In this document: piece after piece, positions 9,271 to 18,465 of the stretch
Layout of the letters: each line of letters opens with the position of its first letter
How positions within the stretch are numbered: the first letter of the stretch is position 1
From: SIG435 sp045530725
GTDB lineage: Bacteria; Bacillota; Clostridia; UMGS1810
Direction: 5' to 3'
Length of the DNA: 64,000 nucleotides
Assembly (NCBI GenBank): GCA_045530725.1
Contig: JAZSCT010000014.1
Coordinates: 11,283 to 75,282 of the forward strand
Program-made: the position numbers and the translations under genes
The notes under the pieces: generated by a model
What the model was told of the DNA's origin: nothing
Seen by the model: only the letters and a program-made list of their open reading frames with translations
Database searches by the model: none

Positions 9271-10375
9271 AATAAGTAATTCACTTTCTGCCTCTCTGCA
9301 CACACCTCCTTTTCATATAGCAAAGAGGGATGATATTGTCTGGTGGAAGGCATGGATAATAAGAATATTGTCTGTTGTTTTAGCACTTGTGGTTTGTGGT
9401 GTGATTACAGTTGCACTTACAAAACTCAACCCTGTTAAAGTTTATATCACAATGGTGGAGGGTGCTGTTGGTACAACAAGACTTGTATGGAATCTATTTC
9501 AGAATACTGCGATTCTTCTTTGTGTATCCATAGCGGTTACACCTGCATTCAAGATGAGATTCTGGAATATCGGTGCAGAGGGACAGATCCTTATAGGGGG
9601 TCTTGCAACTGCTACATGTATGATATTTATAGGTGACAAACTTCCCACACCTGTGCTTATATTTATAATGCTCTTATCAAGTATAATGGCAGGTGCAGTA
9701 TGGGGACTTGTTCCTGCATATCTTAAGACAAAGTTCAATTCCAATGAAACTTTGTTTACACTTATGATGAACTATATCGCCATTCAGATTGTTGCATATT
9801 TCACACTTGAATGGTCAGTTCCTAAGGGCTCGGGCACACCCCGTACTCTTGAATTCGGTCAGTTGCCGGTAATTTTCGGTCAGAAGTATCTTGTGAATAT
9901 TCTCATTGTTGCAGTACTCACGGTTATTATGTATATATACCTTAAGTACAGCAAACAGGGATATGAAATCTCTGTAGTGGGTGAGAGCGAAAACACCGCA
10001 AGATACATCGGTATCAATGTAAAGAAGGTTATCCTTCGTACTATGGCAATATCAGGTGCAATCTGTGGTATTGCGGGATTTTTGCTTGTTGCGGGTACAG
10101 ATCACTCCTTAAAGAGTGATACTTCGGCAGGAAGAGGATTTACTGCGATTATGGTATCATGGCTTGCAAAATTCAATCCTATATTTATGGTACTTACGTC
10201 ACTTCTTATAGTATTTCTGGAGAAAGGCGCGTCCAAGATATCCGAGGTTTACAGACTTAACTCGTCTTTTTCAGATATAATAACCGGTATAATCATTTTC
10301 TTTATCATTGGTTCAGAATTCTTCATTAATTACAAAATCAAATTTAACAAAAAGGAAAAGGAGGCAAATGTATGA
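9263..10375 (+). CDS. ABC transporter permease, purine/nucleoside (NupP-like)
   Basis: This polytopic membrane permease (BPD_transp_2 type) has about 370 residues. The start is placed at the ATG at 9263 because AAAGGAGG lies 9 bases upstream; upstream in-frame codons overlap the ATPase gene further without a ribosome site. Family signatures include AFKMRFWNIGAEGQILIGG, NETLFTLMMNYIA, GYEISVVGESENTARYIGI and GRGFTAIMVSWLAKFNPI. It overlaps its partner permease gene by an ATGA junction and should form the heterodimeric membrane channel with it. Confidence 0.93.
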   Translation: MSKISNSLSASLHTPPFHIAKRDDIVWWKAWIIRILSVVLALVVCGVITVALTKLNPVKVYITMVEGAVGTTRLVWNLFQNTAILLCVSIAVTPAFKMRFWNIGAEGQILIGGLATATCMIFIGDKLPTPVLIFIMLLSSIMAGAVWGLVPAYLKTKFNSNETLFTLMMNYIAIQIVAYFTLEWSVPKGSGTPRTLEFGQLPVIFGQKYLVNILIVAVLTVIMYIYLKYSKQGYEISVVGESENTARYIGINVKKVILRTMAISGAICGIAGFLLVAGTDHSLKSDTSAGRGFTAIMVSWLAKFNPIFMVLTSLLIVFLEKGASKISEVYRLNSSFSDIITGIIIFFIIGSEFFINYKIKFNKKEKEANV

Positions 10376-11358
10376 TAGCGACAATTATTCAACGTGCAGT
10401 TATGCAGGGCACTCCATTGCTTTTTGGCTCCACAGGAGAAATCCTTACAGAAAAATCAGGTCATCTTAATCTGGGTATCCCCGGTATTATGTATGTAGGT
10501 GCCATATCAGGTGTTGCAGGTTCGTTTATATATGAACAAGCATTTGCATCTGCTGATATGATGAATCCTTTACTTGCAGTATTGATACCTCTTATCTGTT
10601 CACTTATTGGTTCTTCACTTATGGGACTTATATACTGTTTTCTCACAGTTACCCTTCGTGCAAACCAGAATGTGTGCGGTCTTGCTCTTACCACATTCGG
10701 TATCGGTATAGGTAATTTCTTTGGCGGATCACTTATCAAACTTGTAGATACTGATGTGCCATCTATATCTTTATCTACTACAAGTACAATATTTAAGACG
10801 GAACTTCCATTTGCTCACAGTCTGGGTTGGTTCGGAGAAGTATTTCTGTCATATGGATTTTTGGTTTATGTGGCAATAATCATTGCTCTTATTTCATCAT
10901 ATGTGCTCAATAAGACCAGAACAGGTCTTCACTTAAGATCAGTTGGCGAAAGCCCTGAAACTGCAGATGCGGCAGGTATCAATGTAACAAAATATAAATA
11001 CCTTGCCACATGTATCGGCAGCGCAATAGCAGGTCTTGGTGGTCTGTATTATGTAATGGACTATGCAAACGGTGTATGGTCAAACAACGGGTTCGGTGAC
11101 AGAGGATGGCTTTCTATAGCCCTTGTTATATTCTCTGTATGGCGTCCTGCAGTAAGTATATTCGGATCAATACTATTCGGATTTCTTTATGTAATACCTA
11201 CCTACATTCCTGATATCACCGTAAGTACAAAGAAACTTTTTGAAATGCTTCCTTATGTGGTAACAATCCTTGTGCTTATCATCACAAGTATCAGAGATAA
11301 AAAAGAAAACCAGCCACCTCAAGCCCTTGGCCTTGCATACTTCAGAGAAGAAAGATAA
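10372..11358 (+). CDS. ABC transporter permease, purine/nucleoside (NupQ-like)
   Basis: This second membrane permease of the importer has 328 residues and about nine hydrophobic segments. The N-terminal motif LLFGSTGEILTEKSGHLNLG is the standard opening of this family, followed by ANQNVCGLALTTFGIG, GLHLRSVGESPETADAAGIN and GDRGWLSIALVIFSVWRP. Its start overlaps the stop of the first permease (ATGA), showing translational coupling. It ends the xpt-bmp-ABC operon. Confidence 0.93.
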   Translation: MIATIIQRAVMQGTPLLFGSTGEILTEKSGHLNLGIPGIMYVGAISGVAGSFIYEQAFASADMMNPLLAVLIPLICSLIGSSLMGLIYCFLTVTLRANQNVCGLALTTFGIGIGNFFGGSLIKLVDTDVPSISLSTTSTIFKTELPFAHSLGWFGEVFLSYGFLVYVAIIIALISSYVLNKTRTGLHLRSVGESPETADAAGINVTKYKYLATCIGSAIAGLGGLYYVMDYANGVWSNNGFGDRGWLSIALVIFSVWRPAVSIFGSILFGFLYVIPTYIPDITVSTKKLFEMLPYVVTILVLIITSIRDKKENQPPQALGLAYFREER

Positions 11359-11474
11359 AATATTCAAAAATTTAAAAAAATTTCAAACATTTTATTATAT
11401 TGGAATGTATATTATATGGAATACATAGAGAATAAGTATTTCAAATATTTATAATATACAAAAGGAGAAAAAAT

Positions 11475-12170
11475 ATGAAAAAAATATTGTCAGTTATTCT
11501 TGCTCTTGTACTTGTATTTTCACTTGCTGCATGTGCAACCAAAACTCAGGTTGATAACATTGACGAGGGTAAAGAAGTTGTAGAAACAGAGAAGACAGAA
11601 GATAAAGTTTCTGACACAGAAGAAAAGAAGGAAGAACAAAAGGAAGAAACTAAAAAAGAAGAACCTAAAAAAGAGGAAGTAAAGAAAGAAGAACCAAAGA
11701 AAGAAGAGCCTTCAAAGAAAGATGAACCTTCTAAGGAAGAATCTAAAAAAGAAGAGTCAAAACCATCTAAACCTTCGACTCTCGGCACAACACTTCTTTC
11801 TGATTTCAAAGAAAAAGCAGCTTCAGGAATGGGTGTTCAGGAAATTGCTGATGCTCTTATCACAAGTTCATACATTAAGTTTGGCGGTGGTGCAATGCCT
11901 GTAGAAGAAGGATATCTTTCAGGATTTGACAATGCGGAAATCAAGGGGTTCAAATCAGGTGTGATGATTGCTCCTATGATTGGTTCTATTCCATTTGTGG
12001 GATATGTGTTTGAACTTGAAAATGATTCTCAGGTGGCTTCCTTTGTTTCAAATCTCGAAAAGAATGCAAACAAAAGATGGAATATCTGTGTGGAAGCAGA
12101 TGAAATGGTTACAGGCAGCGTTGGAAACAAAGTATTCTTTGTAATGTGTCCTGCATCATTGGAAGAATAA
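11475..12170 (+). CDS. Lipoprotein with Lys/Glu-rich linker, unknown function
   Basis: A 231-residue protein I do not recognise by name. It has a lipoprotein signal peptide with lipobox LAAC (Cys about residue 19). Then follows a 65-residue acidic/basic linker of repeating KEEPKKEE-like units (about 42-110), probably a flexible wall spacer. A compact C-terminal domain (about 115-231) carries glycine-rich pieces such as FGGGAMPVEEGYLSGF and MIAPMIGSIPFVGYVFEL. It is preceded by AAAGGAG and followed by a stem-loop, so it is transcribed alone. Probably a membrane-tethered extracytoplasmic protein. Confidence 0.8.
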   Translation: MKKILSVILALVLVFSLAACATKTQVDNIDEGKEVVETEKTEDKVSDTEEKKEEQKEETKKEEPKKEEVKKEEPKKEEPSKKDEPSKEESKKEESKPSKPSTLGTTLLSDFKEKAASGMGVQEIADALITSSYIKFGGGAMPVEEGYLSGFDNAEIKGFKSGVMIAPMIGSIPFVGYVFELENDSQVASFVSNLEKNANKRWNICVEADEMVTGSVGNKVFFVMCPASLEE

Positions 12171-12190
12171 AAATTAACACTCAAATTTTT

Positions 12191-12216
12191 ATGGCTGTAA
12201 AGTTTTTTACAGCCAT
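12191..12216 (+). terminator. Stem-loop after lipoprotein gene
   Basis: An 11-bp perfect stem (12191-12201 ATGGCTGTAAA with 12206-12216). The U tract after it is weak (ATTCTATG), so termination may be partial. Confidence 0.6.
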
Positions 12217-12256
12217 ATTCTATGATTAAATCTTTTTTAGATAAAGGAAAATTTGT

Positions 12257-13657
12257 ATGATATTTTCGAGCATTCCCTTTTTGTATTATTTTTTGCCTGT
12301 GGTATTGGGTTTATACCTTATATCGCCAAAAAAACTAAAAAATACAACACTTTTAATATCAAGCCTTATATTTTACGGTTGGGGAGAACCTAAGTATGTA
12401 TTTCTGATGATATTTACCGTTGTTATCGGCTATATACTTGCACTCTTGATTGATAAGACAAGAGGTACAATTCTCTCTAAGATATATCTTATTATATCTG
12501 TTTGTATAAGTGTTTCCGGGCTACTTTATTTTAAGTATGCGGATTTCTTTATAGCAAACTTCAATCAGGTTACGGGACTTTCTGTTCCACTTCTTAACCT
12601 TGTACTTCCCATAGGTATAAGTTTCTATACGTTTCAGATTTTAAGTTATTCTGTAGATGTATATAGAGGAGATGTGAAAGCACAAAAGAACATTATCACT
12701 CTTGCATCCTATGTGGCACTTTTTCCCCAACTTATAGCAGGACCTATTGTAAGATATGTTGATGTGGAAAAGCAGCTTACAGAGAGAACTCATTCTTTCG
12801 AAAAGATAAGTCAGGGTATATATCGCTTTATAATCGGCCTTTCAAAGAAGGTGCTTATTGCAAATACTCTTGGTGAACTTTGCGAAAGTTTCCTTGCATC
12901 ATCTGATTTGTCAGTTGCTTATTACTGGTTGTATGCAGTATCCTTTATGCTTCAGATATACTTTGATTTTTCAGGGTACTCTGATATGGCAATAGGTCTT
13001 GGAAAACTATTTGGATTTGAATTTATGGAGAATTTCAACTACCCGTTTATATCAAGAAGTATCACAGAATTCTGGAGAAGATGGCATATATCTCTGGGAT
13101 CATGGTTCAGGGATTATGTATATATACCCTTAGGCGGAAACAGAGTAGGCAAACTTAGACATCTTATAAACATATTTATTGTATGGTTTCTTACCGGTTT
13201 CTGGCATGGTGCAGAGTGGAATTTCATACTGTGGGGATTGTATTTCGGTGTTCTTTTGACACTTGAAAAATTTTTCTTTCTTAAATATCTTAAGAAACAT
13301 ATCATATTGTCCTATGTATATATGTTTTTCTTTGTAACGGTAAGTTTTATGATTTTTGCATCAGGAAACTTAAGCGAGACTGTAAATTTTGTGGGAGGTA
13401 TGTTTGGAAGAGGAAATCTGCCTTGTGTGTCTCAGGAAGTGTTGTATAATTTAAGAAACTACGGTTGTGTGATACTCATTGCAGCATTTAGTGCAACTCC
13501 TGTGCCGAAAAATATCTACAAAAAACTGAGAAATAAGTTCGAAAAATTCATTGTTTGGGATATTTCAGAGATAATTGTCTGTCTCATTCTTTTAATTGTT
13601 GTGACGGGATATCTTGCAGACGGATCCTTCAATCCGTTCTTGTATTTCAGATTTTAA
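12257..13657 (+). CDS. MBOAT-family O-acyltransferase (AlgI/PatB-like)
   Basis: A 466-residue polytopic membrane protein of the membrane-bound O-acyltransferase family, which moves acetyl groups across the membrane onto extracellular polysaccharide or wall polymers. Hallmarks are LVLPIGISFYTFQILSYSVDVYRG, FPQLIAGPIVRY, YFDFSGYSDMAIGLGKLFGF, ITEFWRRWHISLGSWFRDYV and FLTGFWHGAEWNFILWG. The His in GFWHG is the presumed catalytic residue. The neighbouring DHHW-type protein is the usual extracytoplasmic partner of such acyltransferases (compare AlgI with AlgJ/AlgX). The acceptor polymer is unknown. Confidence 0.93.
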   Translation: MIFSSIPFLYYFLPVVLGLYLISPKKLKNTTLLISSLIFYGWGEPKYVFLMIFTVVIGYILALLIDKTRGTILSKIYLIISVCISVSGLLYFKYADFFIANFNQVTGLSVPLLNLVLPIGISFYTFQILSYSVDVYRGDVKAQKNIITLASYVALFPQLIAGPIVRYVDVEKQLTERTHSFEKISQGIYRFIIGLSKKVLIANTLGELCESFLASSDLSVAYYWLYAVSFMLQIYFDFSGYSDMAIGLGKLFGFEFMENFNYPFISRSITEFWRRWHISLGSWFRDYVYIPLGGNRVGKLRHLINIFIVWFLTGFWHGAEWNFILWGLYFGVLLTLEKFFFLKYLKKHIILSYVYMFFFVTVSFMIFASGNLSETVNFVGGMFGRGNLPCVSQEVLYNLRNYGCVILIAAFSATPVPKNIYKKLRNKFEKFIVWDISEIIVCLILLIVVTGYLADGSFNPFLYFRF

Positions 13658-13680
13658 ATAATGACAGAAAGGAGAATATT

Positions 13681-14787
13681 ATGAGCAATAAATTAAGACA
13701 TAAAATAATTACCTGTGTATTTTCTCTTTTTATGTGTGTGGTATCTGTTATATGCTGGGTAAAGCCTGATGATGCTTTTTCGGAAAGTGAAAGAAGAGAA
13801 CTGGCTAAGAAACCTGAGTTGACAAGTGAGAGTATAGTGGATGGGGAGTTTATGAAGAACTTCGAAGAATATACAACCGATCAATTCCCTTTTAGAGATG
13901 TTTTCAGGGGAGTGAAGGCCCTGTTTTCGAAATATGTGTTTAACAAACTTGACAATAACGGGTTGTTCTATTCATACGGCCATTTGTCAAAACTTGAATA
14001 CCCTTTAAACCCTGATATGGTTGATAATGCAAAGAAAAGATTTGACTTTTTGTACGACACATATATGAAGGATACAGACGTGAAGGTTTATCTTTCGCTT
14101 ATTCCTGACAAAAACTTTTATCTTGCAGAGAAAAACGGTTATCTTTCCATTGATTATAAATCATTTGCAGATGATTTCATATCCCGTATGGACTATATGA
14201 CATATATAGATATTATGGATATGTTATCAATAGATGATTATTACAGAACCGATTCTCATTGGAAACAGGAAAAAATCATCCCCGTGGCAAAATATATCGC
14301 AGAAAAAATGGGAAGCAGGATTATCGAAGAGTATGATGTAAATGTCCTTGACAATCCTTTCAAAGGTGTTTATCTCGGTCAGGCGGCGCTTAATGTTGAA
14401 CCTGATGAAATAAAATATCTGACAAATGAAAATATTCTAAATTGCAAAGTAAATTATTTTGATACAGGTGTGGCAAAAGAAGGGGATATGTACAATATGG
14501 ATAAAGCCTATGGCAAAGACCCGTATGAAATGTTTTTGTCAGGCACATCACCTCTTATAGAAATAGTAAATCCTAATGGGTTATCCGATAAGGAACTTGT
14601 GATTTTCAGAGATTCTTTCGGAAGCAGCATTACGCCCCTTCTTTCTTCAGGGTACAAAAAGATAACAGTAGTGGATATCAGATATATCCAGAGTTCATTT
14701 CTTGGTAATTTTCTGAAATTTGACAATCAGGACGTACTTTTCCTCTACAGTACAACCATAATCAATAATTCTATGTCATTAAGATAA
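13681..14787 (+). CDS. DHHW-family (AlgJ/AlgX-like) polysaccharide acetylation protein
   Basis: A 368-residue exported or membrane-anchored protein starting at 13681, where GAAAGGAGAA provides the ribosome site. One N-terminal membrane segment (about 10-28) is followed by an SGNH-hydrolase-like domain. The family signature appears as YYRTDSHWKQEKI (DSHW instead of the commoner DHHW), with FYSYGHLSKLEYPLNP and the late LVIFRDSFGSS (Ser/Asp of the esterase fold). It probably transfers acetyl groups delivered by the MBOAT protein encoded 24 bases upstream. Both genes form one unit ending at a shared stem-loop. Confidence 0.88.
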   Translation: MSNKLRHKIITCVFSLFMCVVSVICWVKPDDAFSESERRELAKKPELTSESIVDGEFMKNFEEYTTDQFPFRDVFRGVKALFSKYVFNKLDNNGLFYSYGHLSKLEYPLNPDMVDNAKKRFDFLYDTYMKDTDVKVYLSLIPDKNFYLAEKNGYLSIDYKSFADDFISRMDYMTYIDIMDMLSIDDYYRTDSHWKQEKIIPVAKYIAEKMGSRIIEEYDVNVLDNPFKGVYLGQAALNVEPDEIKYLTNENILNCKVNYFDTGVAKEGDMYNMDKAYGKDPYEMFLSGTSPLIEIVNPNGLSDKELVIFRDSFGSSITPLLSSGYKKITVVDIRYIQSSFLGNFLKFDNQDVLFLYSTTIINNSMSLR

Positions 14788-14792
14788 AAAAT

Positions 14793-14838
14793 AAACCTCT
14801 CTTACAAGACTGAATTTCCTTTTAAGAGAGGTTTTTCT
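14793..14838. terminator. Bidirectional terminator between convergent genes
   Basis: A 12-bp perfect stem (AAACCTCTCTTA at 14793-14804 with 14823-14834) has T-rich sequence on the plus side and A-rich sequence (AATAAA, AAAAAAT) on the other. It therefore serves the convergent DHHW gene and the minus-strand operon. Confidence 0.85.
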
Positions 14839-14866
14839 TTTTGGGTTTATTGTTTTCTGTTTTATG

Positions 14867-15811
14867 CTATTTTATGTCGGCTTTTCCTGTTTTTAAATCA
14901 AATGTAAATGTGTTACTCTGAAGATTCATTCCCTGATCGAAATAATAGAGATTTCCTGAAACTGTATGATTTGAAAATGAGATGTCATTTGTAGTCATAT
15001 CGCTTAATAAGGAATCTTTTAATGATTTTTTCAGTTGATAATTAATGTTGTACATTATGATTTCTTCATCGATATACACCGCATAAGGTTCGCCTGACAT
15101 TACCTTTATACAGTTTTTTGAAACAAATTCCACTTCCGACACAGGGCTTATATAATGATTTGATGCTGTAATATAGTCTCCTTTGTGGCGGAATTTAAGA
15201 TGAGTTCTGTTTCTTAGTCCGTTTGATATCCAGCAGTATGTGTCAGAACTTAAGTGTTTCGTAATCATATCTGATTTCGTTGAACCCTCAAGAAGAGAGA
15301 TTGAGAGATTAAGCCTCGACATAGCATACTCAATATATTTTTTTTCATTTTCTGTATCTGAGTAGTTTTTCTTATCAATAGACAGTTTCTTTAAAAATCT
15401 TACAAGTCCGTCTTTGTTTATCTTTTTTTCGCCGATTATTTCACAGCACTTTTCATATGAATATACATTGGCGATTTTGTATTTGCTTATGAGCCCGCTT
15501 GCTATAACAGAATCATAACCATATTGACTGTAGTAGGGTTCAAGTATGTTGTCCATATAATCGCAGGCAGAGTGTGTGTTGTATATCTTTTCATATGTGT
15601 CAATATCCATATTGAGTGTATCGGTATAGTGATTGTATATTGTTTCCCATACACCTGATTTGTTCACCTTTTCTATATGATCCTTATTGACAGAGCCAAG
15701 ATTGAACTTATATATATTTTCGATATAATAATATCCGTTATATACATTAAATCCTATTACAAAGGCAATAAGAAAAATGATAATGGATATTAGTGATTTC
15801 TTCTTATTCAT
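14867..15811 (-). CDS. Membrane-anchored protein, paralogue of the 17497-18456 protein
   Basis: I do not recognise a named family for this 314-residue protein. It has one N-terminal membrane segment (about 6-28) and an extracytoplasmic part. Residues about 80-150 clearly match the protein encoded at 17497-18456: LEPYYSQYGYDSVIASGL against LIPYFEKYGYTSMIVSGL, and EKCCEIIGEKKIN against EKCCELFGDRRLN, plus a shared IDKK-type stretch. The start overlaps the stop of the leucine-rich-repeat gene (ATGA), so the two are translationally coupled. It is the last gene of the glnN operon strand. Confidence 0.78.
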   Translation of the reverse strand: MNKKKSLISIIIFLIAFVIGFNVYNGYYYIENIYKFNLGSVNKDHIEKVNKSGVWETIYNHYTDTLNMDIDTYEKIYNTHSACDYMDNILEPYYSQYGYDSVIASGLISKYKIANVYSYEKCCEIIGEKKINKDGLVRFLKKLSIDKKNYSDTENEKKYIEYAMSRLNLSISLLEGSTKSDMITKHLSSDTYCWISNGLRNRTHLKFRHKGDYITASNHYISPVSEVEFVSKNCIKVMSGEPYAVYIDEEIIMYNINYQLKKSLKDSLLSDMTTNDISFSNHTVSGNLYYFDQGMNLQSNTFTFDLKTGKADIK

Positions 15812-17460
15812 TGTTTATCAGTCCCCGGTTCAGATTCAAAGTATTCTTTTTTTGTTTTGTATTGTTCTTTATCGGTAAATAGATATAAATCCTCGCCATT
15901 TACTATTTCATATATTACATTTGAAATGGCGGAGTCAGAAATGCTTTCTGTACATTTGGGTGCATTGTTGTCAGAAAGTATATACTTGTTGTATTTAAAT
16001 TTATTGTCAGATTTAGCGAATGTATCCATATACTTTCTGAAAAAAGATGCAGTATCATAATAAAACATATCATCTTTGTATCCGGCATTAAGAGATATAT
16101 CACAATGATAAGGTTTCGACTCAATATATACAATGTTCCATGTATGGTCATCATAAGGTTCAGAATCAAGTTTTCCTTTGTAAATATAAGAATCTATACC
16201 GTGGGATCTGAGTATATCACGATATGCTCCTGATATTCCGTCGGAAAAAGCAACCTTGTCAACAAGTGCGCTGTATTCGGTGTGCACTTTTTTGTTTTCA
16301 GGTTGGGGTTCTGAATGAATATTGAGATGCTTTGTGTTGTATTTAAGGGCACAGTATGATATTGCCGCTTTTTTTAGTTCTGACCATTCGGGTTTTATGT
16401 ATTTGCGGCTGAATTCTTTAAGTGAATTCATATAAGATCTGTGCTCATTATATGTATAGGTTATTAAATTGTCGTTTGTGTATATTATACTTTCTGATTT
16501 TCTTAAATTTTCATTATCAATAAGGTCATTACCAAACAGGTTTACACTTGGGGAATTATTTACTATATCAAGTGTATTATCGTTCAGTTCTGTTATGTCA
16601 TTGTATGACAAATCCATATAACAGGAGATATCTTTATGCAGTTTTATTTCATTTATGTGATTGAATTCTGCATTGATTGATGAAATTTTCGGATTTTGTG
16701 TCAGATCAAGTGTTCCTTTGATTTTGTTATGTGATATATCCAGATTGGAAAGATGTTTCATATTCTTAATGGGGGATATATCGGTTATGTTGTTTTGGGA
16801 AAGGACCAGAGATACAAGATTTTTTTTGTCAGTCAGAGGATTGATGTCTGACAGATTGCAGTTTAATATAGTTAAATTCTTAAGTTCTGCCATGTCCTTT
16901 ACAAAGCAGATATCCTTCAGTCTGATATTCTCAAGCATTAGAGTTGAAAGGTTTTTAAATCCTTTTAAGTAATCTTTGTTTTCTGTGTCGGAACCCGATA
17001 TGCTGAGAGACGTGAAATGAGGAGAATCACACAACTTTTCTATGTTTCTGACCTTTGTATTTACTATGGAAAGATTTCTCAGTTTTTTAAAGTCAATATT
17101 GGATATATCAAATTCCGTAGCATGCTGAAGATAGAGTGAATTTATCTCCATCCCTGATAGTTCTTTAATGGAAGATGCATCTACATTTTGTATGCTGAGG
17201 TGTGAAATTCTTGCATAGTCCTTTAGTCTTAATGTGTCTTCGTAATCTGTGATAATGAATATACTTGCTGATTTTCCTTTTCTCTTTTCGGTTTTGTCGA
17301 TGATGATATCTTCGATTTCGGCATTATTTTCATTTGTGATTTCGCTGAAAACAGTCTTTTTGGATGGATATGTATATATTGACAGAAATACAATCTGGCT
17401 TATTATAAACAATATTATAATTGTAATAATAAATTTTGATATGAATCCTGCTGTTTTCAT
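15808..17460 (-). CDS. Leucine-rich-repeat protein with degenerate transglutaminase-like domain
   Basis: A 550-residue membrane-anchored protein with an N-terminal hydrophobic segment (about 8-27). An LRR region (about 85-310) has repeats of the form LKNLTILNCNLSDINPL and LSNLDISHNKIKG. A C-terminal domain (about 390-500) resembles transglutaminase-like folds. The usual GVCxGYA nucleophile motif reads DGISGAYRD here, so the Cys is replaced, while the His (DDHTWN) and Asp (YHCDIS) positions remain. It is probably a binding module, not an enzyme. It lies between two paralogous membrane proteins in one operon, suggesting a surface complex. Confidence 0.82.
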   Translation of the reverse strand: MKTAGFISKFIITIIILFIISQIVFLSIYTYPSKKTVFSEITNENNAEIEDIIIDKTEKRKGKSASIFIITDYEDTLRLKDYARISHLSIQNVDASSIKELSGMEINSLYLQHATEFDISNIDFKKLRNLSIVNTKVRNIEKLCDSPHFTSLSISGSDTENKDYLKGFKNLSTLMLENIRLKDICFVKDMAELKNLTILNCNLSDINPLTDKKNLVSLVLSQNNITDISPIKNMKHLSNLDISHNKIKGTLDLTQNPKISSINAEFNHINEIKLHKDISCYMDLSYNDITELNDNTLDIVNNSPSVNLFGNDLIDNENLRKSESIIYTNDNLITYTYNEHRSYMNSLKEFSRKYIKPEWSELKKAAISYCALKYNTKHLNIHSEPQPENKKVHTEYSALVDKVAFSDGISGAYRDILRSHGIDSYIYKGKLDSEPYDDHTWNIVYIESKPYHCDISLNAGYKDDMFYYDTASFFRKYMDTFAKSDNKFKYNKYILSDNNAPKCTESISDSAISNVIYEIVNGEDLYLFTDKEQYKTKKEYFESEPGTDKQ

Positions 17461-17496
17461 CTTAATCTGGTTGCTCCTTTTTTAAAAGTACTGTAA

Positions 17497-18456
17497 TTAA
17501 CCTGTGATAGTGGAAGTTCCGGAAGAAATATCGTAGGAAAGGTTATATTTCTTTATACTCTGTCCGCTTAAATCCGTCAAAGTAGTATTGAACTGCGCGT
17601 TTATTACATCATCAGATATGTTTACAGAATTTATATACAAATGGTTGTATTCTTCGTTGAGGTTTTCCGATATGATGTTATTTATCACATATTCATTTAC
17701 AGAGTTTCCGATTTTTATTACCATATATGTATTTCCGTCATCAAGTAAAACCGTATCATCTTCTTTGAAATATATTGAGGCATTTTTTGCAGAAAAAGTA
17801 TTAAGTGTTGTATAAAAAAATCCAAAATCATATATTCTTAAGGCATTGTCAGTATTCATAAGATTGGATACCCATGCCATACGTGTTTTACTATTGTTTT
17901 TTGCAATTTTTGGAGAGGAAAAACTCTCATCAAGAAGTGATTTTGCAAGATCAAGCCTCTGCTCTGCAATGTGAATATATGTAGCCTCATCTTCAAAATC
18001 CGTGATGATTGTTTTGTCTATATTTACATTGTTAAGTGCCGAAAGGACTTCCTTGTAGTTTAATCGTCTGTCGCCAAACAGTTCACAACATTTTTCGATG
18101 CAGTATATATTTGCAAGTTTGCTTTTCGACTTGAGTCCGCTTACTATCATGGAGGTATATCCGTATTTTTCAAAATAGGGGATAAGTTTGAGGTCCATAT
18201 CAGAGGACAGATTGTAGGAATTATAAATAGCCACATAACTGTCAAGAAAAGATGAGGTCTCATCCTCGAAATGCATGGTGGCTTTTTCCCAGAAATCTGA
18301 TTTTGTAAGTTTGTCTGTAGTGATTTTTGAACCATCTTCCCTGGGATTTGTAAAGTATTCTTTGATATTCCAAGCAAAATATGACGCTGTAATTCCAAGT
18401 ACAAGTCCCATAATAAGTGTGGTGCAACGAAGGATGAGTTGTTTCTTAGTAATCAT
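17497..18456 (-). CDS. Membrane-anchored protein, paralogue of the 14867-15811 protein
   Basis: A 319-residue protein of unknown function with one N-terminal membrane segment (about 9-30) and an extracytoplasmic region. The central block LIPYFEKYGYTSMIVSGL ... LANIYCIEKCCELFGDRRLN is shared with the protein at 14867-15811, with conserved adjacent Cys residues. It starts 9 bases after the tmk stop, so it is in the same operon. The LRR gene separates the two paralogues, which suggests gene duplication and joint function. Confidence 0.78.
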   Translation of the reverse strand: MITKKQLILRCTTLIMGLVLGITASYFAWNIKEYFTNPREDGSKITTDKLTKSDFWEKATMHFEDETSSFLDSYVAIYNSYNLSSDMDLKLIPYFEKYGYTSMIVSGLKSKSKLANIYCIEKCCELFGDRRLNYKEVLSALNNVNIDKTIITDFEDEATYIHIAEQRLDLAKSLLDESFSSPKIAKNNSKTRMAWVSNLMNTDNALRIYDFGFFYTTLNTFSAKNASIYFKEDDTVLLDDGNTYMVIKIGNSVNEYVINNIISENLNEEYNHLYINSVNISDDVINAQFNTTLTDLSGQSIKKYNLSYDISSGTSTITG

Positions 18457-18465
18457 ATTTTTCTC

